Shown here piece after piece: positions 1-5,594 of a stretch of DNA of 5,594 nt (the first letter of the stretch is position 1; every line of letters begins with the position of its first letter). The position numbers and the translations under genes were made by a program. Under the pieces are notes generated by a model. That model made no database searches and was not told the DNA's origin. It was given only the letters and a program-made list of their open reading frames with translations. The stretch comes from Spirochaetaceae bacterium (lineage in GTDB: Bacteria > Spirochaetota > Spirochaetia > SZUA-6 > RPPD01): the NCBI GenBank assembly GCA_003818675.1, contig RPPD01000172.1, positions 1-5,594 on the forward strand. Reading direction: 5' to 3'.

Positions 1-783
1 AATTTCGATGGTCGTGTCCTCCATGCCGATCCGGTCGTATTCCTTGCTGTTGTCCCATTCCTCCAGCTGCACCACGAGCTGGATCTGTTTCTTGTCGCGG
101 ATGGCGCCCACCCCGAAGAGGTGGGTCACATTGATGATGCCAAGCCCGCGGATCTCCATATGGTGGCTGGCGATGGTATTGACGCCCTTGCCCATGAGAA
201 AGTTACCGCCCACGCACCGCACTTCCACGGCGTCGTCGGCGACCAGCCTGTGGCCGCGCTCAATCAATTCCAGCGCCATCTCGCTTTTCCCGACGCCGCT
301 TTCACCCATGATGAGCACGCCGATTCCGAATACCTCCACGAGCACGCCGTGGATGTTTTTCTTCGGCGAGAAAATATTGGAGAGTGCGCGCATGACGCGG
401 ATGGAAAATTCCGATGTCGACAGCTCCGGCTGGAGGAGGGGGCATCCCTGCTCCTCGGCCGACTCAAAAAAAGAATGCGTAGGCTCAAGCTTGTGCGTGA
501 AAACGCAACATGGCACTTCGTATTTAAAGAGATCTTTGATGGACGCCGTGTTTTTCTCCTGATCCAGCTTCTGCAGATAGGAATGTTCACCCCGGCCGAA
601 GAGCTGGAGCCGCTGTTCCGCGAAATTGTCAAAGAAACCGCTCAAGGCAAGCCCGGGGCGGTTTAATTCGGGAACCTTGCTCTCGCGGACAAGCCCCGGC
701 CGCCCCCCGATGCACTTCAGGTCAAGGGCATCGTGCTCCTTCAAATCAAGCTGCAAGAGATCCAGTACGGTGAATTTTTCCAT
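1..783 (-). CDS. hprK: HPr kinase/phosphorylase, 3' end outside window
   Basis: HprK phosphorylates, and dephosphorylates, a serine of the phosphocarrier protein HPr, linking energy state to PTS-dependent regulation in the cytoplasm. The frame is open from ATG 781-783 to the left edge, giving 261 residues; the family is usually about 310-320, so roughly 50-60 C-terminal residues are missing. The N-terminal domain (about 1-130) carries the family pattern RPGLALSGFF (42-51). The kinase domain has a conserved His145 in IHGVLVE, the P-loop GESGVGKS (160-167), an acidic pair D183-D184 in LVADDAVEVR, and the family signature MEIRGLGIINV (209-219). All key residues visible here are intact. The start lies 5 nt after the hpf stop, with only a weak AAGG about 10 nt upstream, so translation is probably coupled to hpf. 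In diderm bacteria without sugar PTS transport, HprK usually belongs to a regulatory PTS next to rpoN, which fits this context. Identification is very secure from motifs; the regulatory role is inferred. Confidence 0.96.
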   Translation of the reverse strand, partial: MEKFTVLDLLQLDLKEHDALDLKCIGGRPGLVRESKVPELNRPGLALSGFFDNFAEQRLQLFGRGEHSYLQKLDQEKNTASIKDLFKYEVPCCVFTHKLEPTHSFFESAEEQGCPLLQPELSTSEFSIRVMRALSNIFSPKKNIHGVLVEVFGIGVLIMGESGVGKSEMALELIERGHRLVADDAVEVRCVGGNFLMGKGVNTIASHHMEIRGLGIINVTHLFGVGAIRDKKQIQLVVQLEEWDNSKEYDRIGMEDTTIEI

Positions 784-788
784 ATTTT

Positions 789-1106
789 TTAAACCTTGTC
801 CGGGGAGACGCCCCCCTTGTGCTCCTTTATTTTTTCCTTTTCCTTGGTTATAGCCACCTCAAGTTTGTCAAACAACAAATCGATGGCCTTGGTGACGTCA
901 TGATCGTCCGCGTGGAGGAAAAACTGGTGACCCCAGCGGAAATGAACCGTAGACTCCACCTTGAATCCGCTCTTTTCCTTCATAATTATGAAATGCAGGT
1001 CGACTATTCCATCCTCGGCAAATGAAAGGCGGCCCAGTTTCTTGTTTATGAGGTCCTTCTCTTTCTCCCCGACTTCATGGTGCACGCCCCTAATTTCGAT
1101 GTTCAT
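789..1106 (-). CDS. hpf: Ribosome hibernation promoting factor, short form
   Basis: This 105-residue protein belongs to the HPF/YfiA (RaiA) family. Such proteins bind the 30S decoding region and help inactivate ribosomes when growth slows; the short form promotes 100S dimers in gamma-proteobacteria. It starts MNIEIRGVHHEV, as expected for the first beta strand, and contains the C-terminal helix pattern DVTKAIDLLFDKLEVAITKE followed by a lysine-rich end. It lacks the extra C-terminal dimerisation domain of the long (about 180-190 residue) HPF, so it is the short type. ATG 1104-1106 is preceded by a perfect AGGAGG (1115-1120) at 8 nt, which overlaps the rpoN stop codon. It sits 12 nt after rpoN and 5 nt before hprK, a placement also seen for hpf beside rpoN in proteobacteria. 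Confidence in family is high; whether it dimerises ribosomes alone is not visible. Confidence 0.94.
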   Translation of the reverse strand: MNIEIRGVHHEVGEKEKDLINKKLGRLSFAEDGIVDLHFIIMKEKSGFKVESTVHFRWGHQFFLHADDHDVTKAIDLLFDKLEVAITKEKEKIKEHKGGVSPDKV

Positions 1107-1114
1107 TTTCTTTC

Positions 1115-1120
1115 CCTCCT
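1115..1120 (-). promoter_or_regulatory. Ribosome binding site of hpf
   Basis: Minus-strand AGGAGG lies 8 nt before the hpf ATG and overlaps the TAG stop of rpoN (1119-1121). It fixes the hpf start and suggests that hpf is translated efficiently, and independently, from an rpoN-hpf message. Confidence 0.85.
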
Positions 1121-2474
1121 ATTGTTTTCTGTCGAAAGATGACATTATACCAAGTTCCTTCCGGTATTTCGCGATTGTCCGTCGCGCGATTTTTATCCCC
1201 CGATTTGATAATATCTCAACAATTTTAGTATCAGACAAGTTTTTCGGCTCTTTTTCAATAAGTTCCTTCATGATCTGCTTCACACCCTCCTTGGAGAAGC
1301 GCGATCCCTGGGACCCTGTTCCGGAAATGGAATTCGTAAAAAAGTACTTCAGCGCAAAAATTCCCCATTCGGTCTGGATGTATTTGCTGGTGGTTATGCG
1401 GGAGACCGTCGCCTCATGGACCCCGATGGACTCGGAAATATCCTTCAGGGTGAGAGGGACCAGGTACTTGGGCCCGCGCCTGAAAAAATCCCGCTGGAAT
1501 TCCACGATCGCGCGGGCGGTTTTCAACAGGGTCTCGTTCCGCTGGTTGATGCTCCGGATGAACCACCTGGCGTCCGAGATCCTTGCGTTTACGTACTGCT
1601 TGATTTCCTTTTCCTTCTGGTCTTTCATTTCATCGAAAAACGGATTGATGCCCAAAACCGGTATCTCCTCGTCATTCAGAACAATGACAAACTCGCCTTC
1701 GCTGATTTTTACCCTTATGTCCGGGATGACGTATTTGGCCTCTTCGCTTGAAAAATCCCTGCCGGGAAGCGGTTCCAGGGTCTTGATCGTTGCGAGCACC
1801 CGCTCAACCTCGCTCTCCTTTGTTCCGAGGGCCTTGGCGATATCTTTGTATTTGCCTTTTTCAAGCAGGGGGAGGTGTTTCTCAAGGATGGGAATCAGGA
1901 GCGGGTGAGGATCGGGCAGTTGCCGAGCCTGGACCAGCAAGGCCTCCTCGTATCCCTTTGTGCAGACACCCACAGGGTCAAACCGCTGGATAATCGGGAT
2001 TACGCGCTGGAGAGCGGGAAGGTCCTCCTCCGCGACCAGGAGTTCGGGGGGTTCGCGGTGAAACCCATTGTCGTCAAGATTCAGAATGACCAGTTCGCCG
2101 ATCCGGTACCATTCCTCGGGGAGGAGCTGGAGTTTCAGCTGCCAGAGCAGGTGGTCATGCAGGGATTCATGACGGGTCAGAACCCCTTCCAGAAACCGCT
2201 GCTTGGCATCGGAGCTTTCGCTCCCCCCGGAGATGAATCCGGAGTCCGAGGTGTTTTCGAAATAGTTCTCCTCGTCCCTCTGGGTGGAAACCTCGTCGTA
2301 CGAATCTGATGAGCGGTCCTCGGTAATTTCAAGAGCGGGATTCTTCTCTATCTCTTCCCTAATGGTGAGCCTGAGATCCTGTATGGGCATTGCCATGAGT
2401 TTGATTGCCTGGAGGAGCTGCGGGCTCATCCTCAGGCGCTGTTCCTGGCGCAACTCATGTTTCTGTATCTGCAC
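1119..2474 (-). CDS. rpoN: RNA polymerase sigma-54 factor
   Basis: RpoN directs RNA polymerase to -24/-12 promoters and needs an AAA+ enhancer-binding protein to open DNA. The 451 residues match the usual length. Region I (about 1-48) is the activator-interacting part, with the pattern MSPQLLQAIKLMAMPI. An acidic, Ser-rich linker (about 50-95) is region II, followed by the core-binding domain. A helix-turn-helix lies at about 342-361 (LTLKDISESIGVHEATVSR), and the DNA-binding RpoN box ARRTIAKYRK lies at 430-439, a near-perfect match to the family hallmark. Two GTG codons stand in tandem at 2475-2477 and 2472-2474; I chose the second because GGAGG (2481-2485) is then 6 nt away instead of 3. 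The two choices differ by one residue. The gene is preceded by a 121-nt gap with a possible own promoter and is followed closely by hpf and hprK. I see no -24/-12 site upstream, so no sign of autoregulation. Confidence 0.97.
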   Translation of the reverse strand: MQIQKHELRQEQRLRMSPQLLQAIKLMAMPIQDLRLTIREEIEKNPALEITEDRSSDSYDEVSTQRDEENYFENTSDSGFISGGSESSDAKQRFLEGVLTRHESLHDHLLWQLKLQLLPEEWYRIGELVILNLDDNGFHREPPELLVAEEDLPALQRVIPIIQRFDPVGVCTKGYEEALLVQARQLPDPHPLLIPILEKHLPLLEKGKYKDIAKALGTKESEVERVLATIKTLEPLPGRDFSSEEAKYVIPDIRVKISEGEFVIVLNDEEIPVLGINPFFDEMKDQKEKEIKQYVNARISDARWFIRSINQRNETLLKTARAIVEFQRDFFRRGPKYLVPLTLKDISESIGVHEATVSRITTSKYIQTEWGIFALKYFFTNSISGTGSQGSRFSKEGVKQIMKELIEKEPKNLSDTKIVEILSNRGIKIARRTIAKYRKELGIMSSFDRKQ

Positions 2475-2480
2475 CACTAT

Positions 2481-2485
2481 CCTCC
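2481..2485 (-). promoter_or_regulatory. Ribosome binding site of rpoN
   Basis: Minus-strand GGAGG precedes the tandem GTG GTG start of rpoN. The spacing is 3 nt to the first GTG and 6 nt to the second, so the second is the more likely initiator. A strong site with a GTG start is a common balance for moderate expression. Confidence 0.8.
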
Positions 2486-2503
2486 AACCGACATCCTACC
2501 CAA

Positions 2504-2532
2504 ATTCTGTCTCAAGAGGAAGGGAATTTCAA
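2504..2532 (-). promoter_or_regulatory. Possible sigma-70-type promoter for rpoN-hpf-hprK
   Basis: On the minus strand TTGAAA (2527-2532) and CAGAAT (2504-2509) are separated by 17 nt. The first matches the -35 consensus at 5 of 6 bases, the second the -10 consensus at 4 of 6. Transcription would begin near 2497 and give a leader of about 20 nt containing the GGAGG site. It lies in the only sizeable gap of the cluster, which supports it, but hexamer matches of this quality also arise by chance. Confidence 0.4.
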
Positions 2533-2595
2533 CTGTTTTTATGGGGCAAAAAACCGAAAAAGCCAAGGCTGCAGACCGAGTTCCTAAACCTGAAA

Positions 2596-3354
2596 CTAAT
2601 GCATGACGAAGTCTTCACCAAGGTATATTGAACGGACTTCCTGGTTGGCAAGCAGTTCCTTCTTCGTACCGTTGAAAATAATCTCGCCCAGGTTGATTAT
2701 ATATGAACGTTTCGTGATCTCCAGGGTATAGTGCACGCTGTGATCAGTTATCAGCACACCGATGCCCTTTTTGGACAGGTCCCGGATAATCCCCTGGATA
2801 TCGGAAACAGCTTTGGGATCAATCCCGGCAAAGGGTTCGTCAAGCAAGAGAAACTTGGGCTCGATAGCCAGGGCGCGTGCTATTTCTGTCCTTCGCCTCT
2901 CTCCTCCTGAAAGCGTGTAAGCCTTCTGCTTGCGTATTTTCTGCAGGCCAAGTTCATCCAACAGGTATTCCAGTGTCGCCATTCTCTGTTCTACGGGAAG
3001 GTTCTTTCTAAGTTCCAGGACAGCGAGAAGATTCTCCTCAACAGTGAGTTTACGGAAAATGGACGCCTCTTGGGGAAGATAAGACAGACCCTCGCGGGCC
3101 CGAACGTACATGGGTTCACGGGAAATTTCCTTTTCATCAAGATAAATCTCGCCAGCAGTTGGCTTGATGAATCCCACAATCATGTAAAAAATGGTGGTCT
3201 TGCCGGCGCCATTGGGACCCAGAAGACCAACAACTTCCCCCATATCCATGGAAAAGCTGACGCCCGCTACCGCATGCTTTTTCCCGTAATCCTTGACCAG
3301 TCCTTTGACCGAAAGCGTGCTTTTGGGAAATGAGGATTTTGCCGTTCTGCTCAT
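2596..3354 (-). CDS. lptB: LPS export ABC transporter ATP-binding protein LptB
   Basis: LptB is the cytoplasmic ATPase of the LptB2FG transporter, which pulls lipopolysaccharide out of the inner membrane and pushes it along the LptC-LptA bridge. The 252 residues contain all ABC motifs: Walker A GPNGAGKT (46-53), Q-loop Gln95 in YLPQE, signature LSGGE (148-152), Walker B FLLLDE with catalytic Glu173, D-loop (176-179) and H-loop His205. The ending YLGEDF (244-249) is characteristic of LptB and separates it from the related branched-chain amino acid ATPase LivG. The N terminus is about ten residues longer than in E. coli LptB. The ATG overlaps the lptA stop as ATGA, and a purine-rich GAAGGGG lies just upstream, both supporting this start. 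The permeases LptF and LptG are not in the window and must be encoded elsewhere. Confidence 0.96.
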   Translation of the reverse strand: MSRTAKSSFPKSTLSVKGLVKDYGKKHAVAGVSFSMDMGEVVGLLGPNGAGKTTIFYMIVGFIKPTAGEIYLDEKEISREPMYVRAREGLSYLPQEASIFRKLTVEENLLAVLELRKNLPVEQRMATLEYLLDELGLQKIRKQKAYTLSGGERRRTEIARALAIEPKFLLLDEPFAGIDPKAVSDIQGIIRDLSKKGIGVLITDHSVHYTLEITKRSYIINLGEIIFNGTKKELLANQEVRSIYLGEDFVMH

Positions 3355-4106
3355 TCTTCCCCTTCCTCGCTCTCCGGGGAAGCTATTGGTGCGGGAGTCG
3401 GTTCGGAAGGCGGCGGTGTTTTATCAGGCTCTACAGGAGGAGGTGTTTTCCCCGGGGCGAGCGGTTCTGGTTCCTTTTTTTCCTCTTCCTCCGAGGTGAT
3501 CTGGCCTTCCACACTTCCCTCCAGTTTTACCTCGTCCTTGTTCAGGTCTATGTATATTTTGGAAGCGCGGTATTCATCACCCTTCCAGTACACAACGGGC
3601 ATTCCAGTCAGCTCCAGTTGATCCTTCTCCCTGATGTAAGTGGCAAATTCCGCGCGGCAGACCATGTCTTCTTTTAAAATACGAACGCCAATCTGGATAA
3701 CGGAAATATCAGTTTCTTCATGGTGCTCGATGAAACCGCCCTTTACAATGACCTCATTTTCCCTGTCAGCCATTATCGCGTTTCCCTTGACCCTTATGAC
3801 CTTCTGCTCCCTGTCATAGAAAAGTTCCTCGCAGGTGAGCTCCAGACCGCGCTCCACGTTTATAAACCGGACATTACCGCGGCAGATCGCAAAGGTGGAA
3901 TCCTTGCCGAATAGTTCTATTTCATTTGCGGTTATTACATTCTTGTCCGACCTGATTCTCGCATGTCCGGAAAGCAGTGTACGCTCCCGACCGCGGGCGA
4001 AAACACTGGACACGCGGTCACCGGAAAACGTGAAATCATCCGCGGCTGCAACAGCGATCATGAGAACAAATAGAACAATTGCAAGAACTACGCTATTCGT
4101 CTTCAT
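3351..4106 (-). CDS. lptA: LPS transport periplasmic protein LptA (OstA-like) with Pro/Glu-rich tail
   Basis: LptA forms the periplasmic bridge that carries LPS from LptC to the outer-membrane translocon. This 251-residue protein begins with a typical signal peptide, MKTNSVVLAIVLF followed by an Ala-rich cleavage region near residue 21-23. The mature part is made of the short beta-strand repeats of the OstA/LptA fold, such as LLSGHARIRSDKNVITANEIELF and VIRVKGNAIMADRENEVIVKG, up to about residue 204. Residues 206-251 form a charged, Pro- and Glu-rich tail with no predicted structure, absent from E. coli LptA (185 residues). An upstream in-frame ATG at 4158-4160 would hide the signal peptide behind 18 residues, so the start at 4104-4106 is preferred, although its ribosome binding site is weak. 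It overlaps lptC by 14 nt and lptB by 4 nt. Family assignment rests on fold pattern and gene context; sequence identity in this family is low. Confidence 0.87.
   Translation of the reverse strand: MKTNSVVLAIVLFVLMIAVAAADDFTFSGDRVSSVFARGRERTLLSGHARIRSDKNVITANEIELFGKDSTFAICRGNVRFINVERGLELTCEELFYDREQKVIRVKGNAIMADRENEVIVKGGFIEHHEETDISVIQIGVRILKEDMVCRAEFATYIREKDQLELTGMPVVYWKGDEYRASKIYIDLNKDEVKLEGSVEGQITSEEEEKKEPEPLAPGKTPPPVEPDKTPPPSEPTPAPIASPESEEGEE
3396..3449 (-). repeat. Two 9-residue KTPPPxEPx repeats in LptA
   Basis: Two adjacent imperfect 27-nt units in the lptA frame encode KTPPPVEPD (residues 220-228, at 3423-3449) and KTPPPSEPT (229-237, at 3396-3422). They lie in the middle of the Pro/Glu-rich tail. 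The DNA copies differ at several positions, so the duplication is not recent or has diverged. Confidence 0.7.
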
Positions 4107-4647
4107 GGATATATTTGCCCCATACTCCGGATGAATAGTTGATGGACTTTTTCCGCGCATCCGCTGAAAATCCGCTGCCAGTTATATATGACCCATCATC
4201 TTTGTTTATACGTACCGTTTCTCCAACGTAGGCTGAAAGCATTCTGGACTTCCTGTCCCAGAAAAGACTTTCCGCATACATTGTGATTTCTTCCTGATTG
4301 GAACGGAAATACACAGCACCGTAGATTTCCGCGTTCTCTGTATCTGTATAATAGATGGCCCTGTTCGCATGGCCTTCAACCGATATTTCTCCGTTATCAT
4401 CATATTCGCGAAAGCGGACTCCGGTGAGAACCGTCCGCTTTTGCTTCTGGAAAAGCTGCGCTTCCTTTGCCTCAAGACTGAATAACAGTCTGGTTTCCTT
4501 TACGGACATATGAACAAAGTCAGTAAAGACCGCCTCTGGTATTTTGTCAGAGAGTTCTTTGGTTCCCTGGTTATCCTGGTAATCCAGGGAGCATGCAAAA
4601 AACAATAAAGTTATACAAACCAAAAGGGAATATTTTTTTATACGCAT
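4093..4647 (-). CDS. lptC: LPS export periplasmic protein LptC, probable lipoprotein
   Basis: LptC receives LPS from LptB2FG and hands it to LptA on the periplasmic side of the inner membrane. This 184-residue protein fits the family length (about 190). Its middle and end show the LptC pattern: NAEIYGAVYFRSNQEEITM, then the characteristic LFWDRKSRML, and DGSYITGSGFSAD near the C terminus. The N terminus MRIKKYSLLVCITLLFFACS looks like a lipoprotein signal with Cys19 as the modified residue; E. coli LptC instead has an uncleaved transmembrane anchor. I chose ATG 4645-4647 over the GTG at 4657-4659 because the signal peptide then begins with its Arg-Lys-Lys cluster, and AAAGAG lies at a better distance. 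The start is inside the end of pyrG (10-nt overlap), and the end overlaps lptA by 14 nt, implying coupled translation. Sequence conservation is low in this family, so the name rests on motifs plus context. Confidence 0.87.
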   Translation of the reverse strand: MRIKKYSLLVCITLLFFACSLDYQDNQGTKELSDKIPEAVFTDFVHMSVKETRLLFSLEAKEAQLFQKQKRTVLTGVRFREYDDNGEISVEGHANRAIYYTDTENAEIYGAVYFRSNQEEITMYAESLFWDRKSRMLSAYVGETVRINKDDGSYITGSGFSADARKKSINYSSGVWGKYIHEDE

Positions 4648-5594
4648 GACTTGGTACACTCTTTAACAAAATTATAGAAAATCGGGTGTGGTGATATGGG
4701 CCGTGATTTGAATTCAGGATGGAACTGGACACCGATTCCCCACCCCGGGGCCTTCCACTCCACGGATTCAACAAGCTCATTTCCTGCTGTGGTCCCGCTG
4801 ATGCAGAGTCCGTGCTTTTCAAGCACATCCCGGTAGGCATTTGAAACCTCATATCGGTGACGATGCCGTTCGGGAATCATCTCTTCGCCGTAAAATTCAA
4901 ATATTCGGGTTCCCCTGGTGAGTCTGGACTGGTTGGCACCCAGACGCATTGTACCGCCCATAGTTTTGACATTTTCCTGCTCTTCAAGCAGGCTGATCAC
5001 AGGATGTGGAGTTGAAGGGGCACATTCAGTGGAATGGGCTCCTTCAAGGCCCAGTACATTCCTTGAATATTCAATGACCATCATCTGCATGCCCAGGCAG
5101 ATGCCGAAATACGGAATATTGTGTGTCCTCGCATGCTTTACTGCAATAATCATACCCTCGATCCCGCGCTGGCCGAATCCTCCGGGCACGAGAATCCCGT
5201 GTACAGTATCCAGTATTGAAATATCACCTGTTTCCAGCATCTCCGAATCTATCTTGACCAGCTCTATTTTCACGCAGTTTTTAATTCCCGCATGCACCAA
5301 TGCCTCAAAAACGGATTTATAGGAATCGTGAAGCTCGATATATTTGCCCACTATTCCGATCTTTACCGTTACATCGGCATTTATATACCCATTGATCAGC
5401 TTTTCCCATTCTCGGATTTTGCCGTTTACAACTTTTGTCTTTATATCAAGTTTTTTGAATATTATTTTATCCAGATCCTGTTTTTCAAAACTTACGGGGA
5501 TTTCATAAATGGTGTGTTTCACATTGTGCGCAGATATAACCGCCTCTTCCTCGACGTTTGTGAACATGGAAATCTTCCTTTTTAATCCCTCGGA
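4638..5594 (-). CDS. pyrG: CTP synthase, C-terminal part; 5' end outside window
   Basis: CTP synthase makes CTP from UTP, ATP and glutamine, the last step of de novo cytidine nucleotide synthesis. The frame is open to the right edge; the visible 318 codons correspond to the end of the amidoligase (synthetase) domain, a linker, and the complete class I glutaminase domain. Comparison with E. coli PyrG (545 residues, catalytic Cys379) suggests about 213 residues are missing. The glutaminase triad is intact: Cys in YFGICLGMQ (codon 5097-5099), His in QFHPEF (4719-4721) and Glu two residues later (4713-4715). The oxyanion-region motif GGFGQRG and the family-specific stretch NVLGLEGAHSTE are present. 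ATG 5565-5567 is internal, since the preceding codons read SEGLKRKIS, matching PyrG. The stop TAA lies within lptC. Identification is certain. Confidence 0.98.
   Translation of the reverse strand, partial: SEGLKRKISMFTNVEEEAVISAHNVKHTIYEIPVSFEKQDLDKIIFKKLDIKTKVVNGKIREWEKLINGYINADVTVKIGIVGKYIELHDSYKSVFEALVHAGIKNCVKIELVKIDSEMLETGDISILDTVHGILVPGGFGQRGIEGMIIAVKHARTHNIPYFGICLGMQMMVIEYSRNVLGLEGAHSTECAPSTPHPVISLLEEQENVKTMGGTMRLGANQSRLTRGTRIFEFYGEEMIPERHRHRYEVSNAYRDVLEKHGLCISGTTAGNELVESVEWKAPGWGIGVQFHPEFKSRPISPHPIFYNFVKECTKSCV

Larger units (their letters stand above)
2475..2595. other. lptB-rpoN intergenic spacer
   Basis: This 121-nt gap separates the coupled pyrG-lptC-lptA-lptB genes from rpoN-hpf-hprK. 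On the minus strand it contains, in order, two T-runs (around 2540-2560) after a very short AGCC-TT-GGCT inverted repeat, the candidate promoter, and the rpoN ribosome binding site. The inverted repeat has a 4-bp stem and a 2-nt loop, too small for a trustworthy terminator. No short gene with a ribosome binding site was recognised in it. Confidence 0.6.

Noticed and set aside
121..666. 181-codon open frame on the plus strand opposite hprK
   Set aside because: The minus-strand frame encodes a clear HprK with all motifs; the G+C-rich codons explain the absence of stops on the other strand.
961..1908. 315-codon open frame on the plus strand opposite rpoN and hpf
   Set aside because: It lies wholly antisense to well-identified genes, is rich in Ser, Phe and Arg without domain-like pattern, and spans the rpoN-hpf boundary. 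It is a shadow of the coding strand.
2540..2566. AGCC-TT-GGCT followed by T-runs as a terminator after lptB
   Set aside because: The stem is 4 bp with a 2-nt loop, too small to form a stable intrinsic terminator; the T-runs alone are not sufficient.
2540..2566. Sigma-54 promoter (GG and GC elements) upstream of rpoN
   Set aside because: The GG of TTGGC and the GC of TTTTTTGC are 15 nt apart; the -24/-12 class requires 10 nt between them.
4158..4160. Upstream ATG as the start of lptA
   Set aside because: It would place 18 polar residues ahead of a good signal peptide and lengthen the lptC overlap to 68 nt; the ATG at 4104-4106 fits better.
4657..4659. GTG as an alternative start of lptC
   Set aside because: AAAGA is immediately adjacent to it, too close to act as a ribosome binding site, and it would add four residues before the basic start of the lipoprotein signal.
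4671..4676. Perfect TATAAT on the minus strand just before lptC
   Set aside because: It encodes part of the conserved PyrG C terminus, has no acceptable -35 hexamer at 16-18 nt and no extended -10 TG, so it is probably a chance match.

Overview
All seven genes in this window lie on the minus strand and read right to left. They form a compact housekeeping cluster of a diderm (Gram-negative) bacterium: pyrG (CTP synthase, 5' end outside the window), lptC, lptA and lptB (lipopolysaccharide export), rpoN (sigma-54), hpf (ribosome hibernation factor) and hprK (HPr kinase/phosphorylase, 3' end outside the window). I found no RNA genes, mobile elements, CRISPR arrays or phage genes. The order lptC-lptA-lptB-rpoN-hpf-hprK is known from spirochaetes of the Leptospira type and from delta-proteobacteria (Desulfobacterota). 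A lipoprotein-type LptC and the moderate G+C content make a member of the Spirochaetota my first guess and a Desulfobacterota relative my second. This placement is inference, not proof.

Right block (5594 to 2596): the last ~318 residues of CTP synthase, including its whole glutaminase domain, run directly into the three lpt genes. Each junction is an overlap (pyrG/lptC 10 nt, lptC/lptA 14 nt, lptA/lptB 4 nt as ATGA), so the four genes are very probably one translationally coupled unit. LptC and LptA are exported proteins that would act in the periplasm, and LptB is the cytoplasmic ATPase that powers LPS extraction by LptFG. LptF, LptG and LptD are not in the window. CTP is needed to activate Kdo as CMP-Kdo, so pyrG beside LPS genes makes biochemical sense, although the kds genes that often lie between them are absent.

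Spacer (2475 to 2595): this is the only real intergenic gap, 121 nt. It holds a strong Shine-Dalgarno sequence for rpoN and a plausible sigma-70-type promoter. I see no convincing terminator, so read-through from lptB is possible.

Left block (2474 to 1): rpoN, hpf and hprK follow each other with gaps of 12 and 5 nt. Sigma-54, the ribosome hibernation factor and the PTS regulatory kinase form a well-known nutrient-status neighbourhood. Hand counts of a few lines suggest that parts of the left block (hprK, parts of rpoN) are richer in G+C than pyrG and the lpt genes.

I judge this an ordinary conserved region. The points worth a second look are modest: a Pro/Glu-rich repeat tail on LptA, a lipobox on LptC, the direct pyrG-lptC fusion of operons, and the composition change near the spacer.
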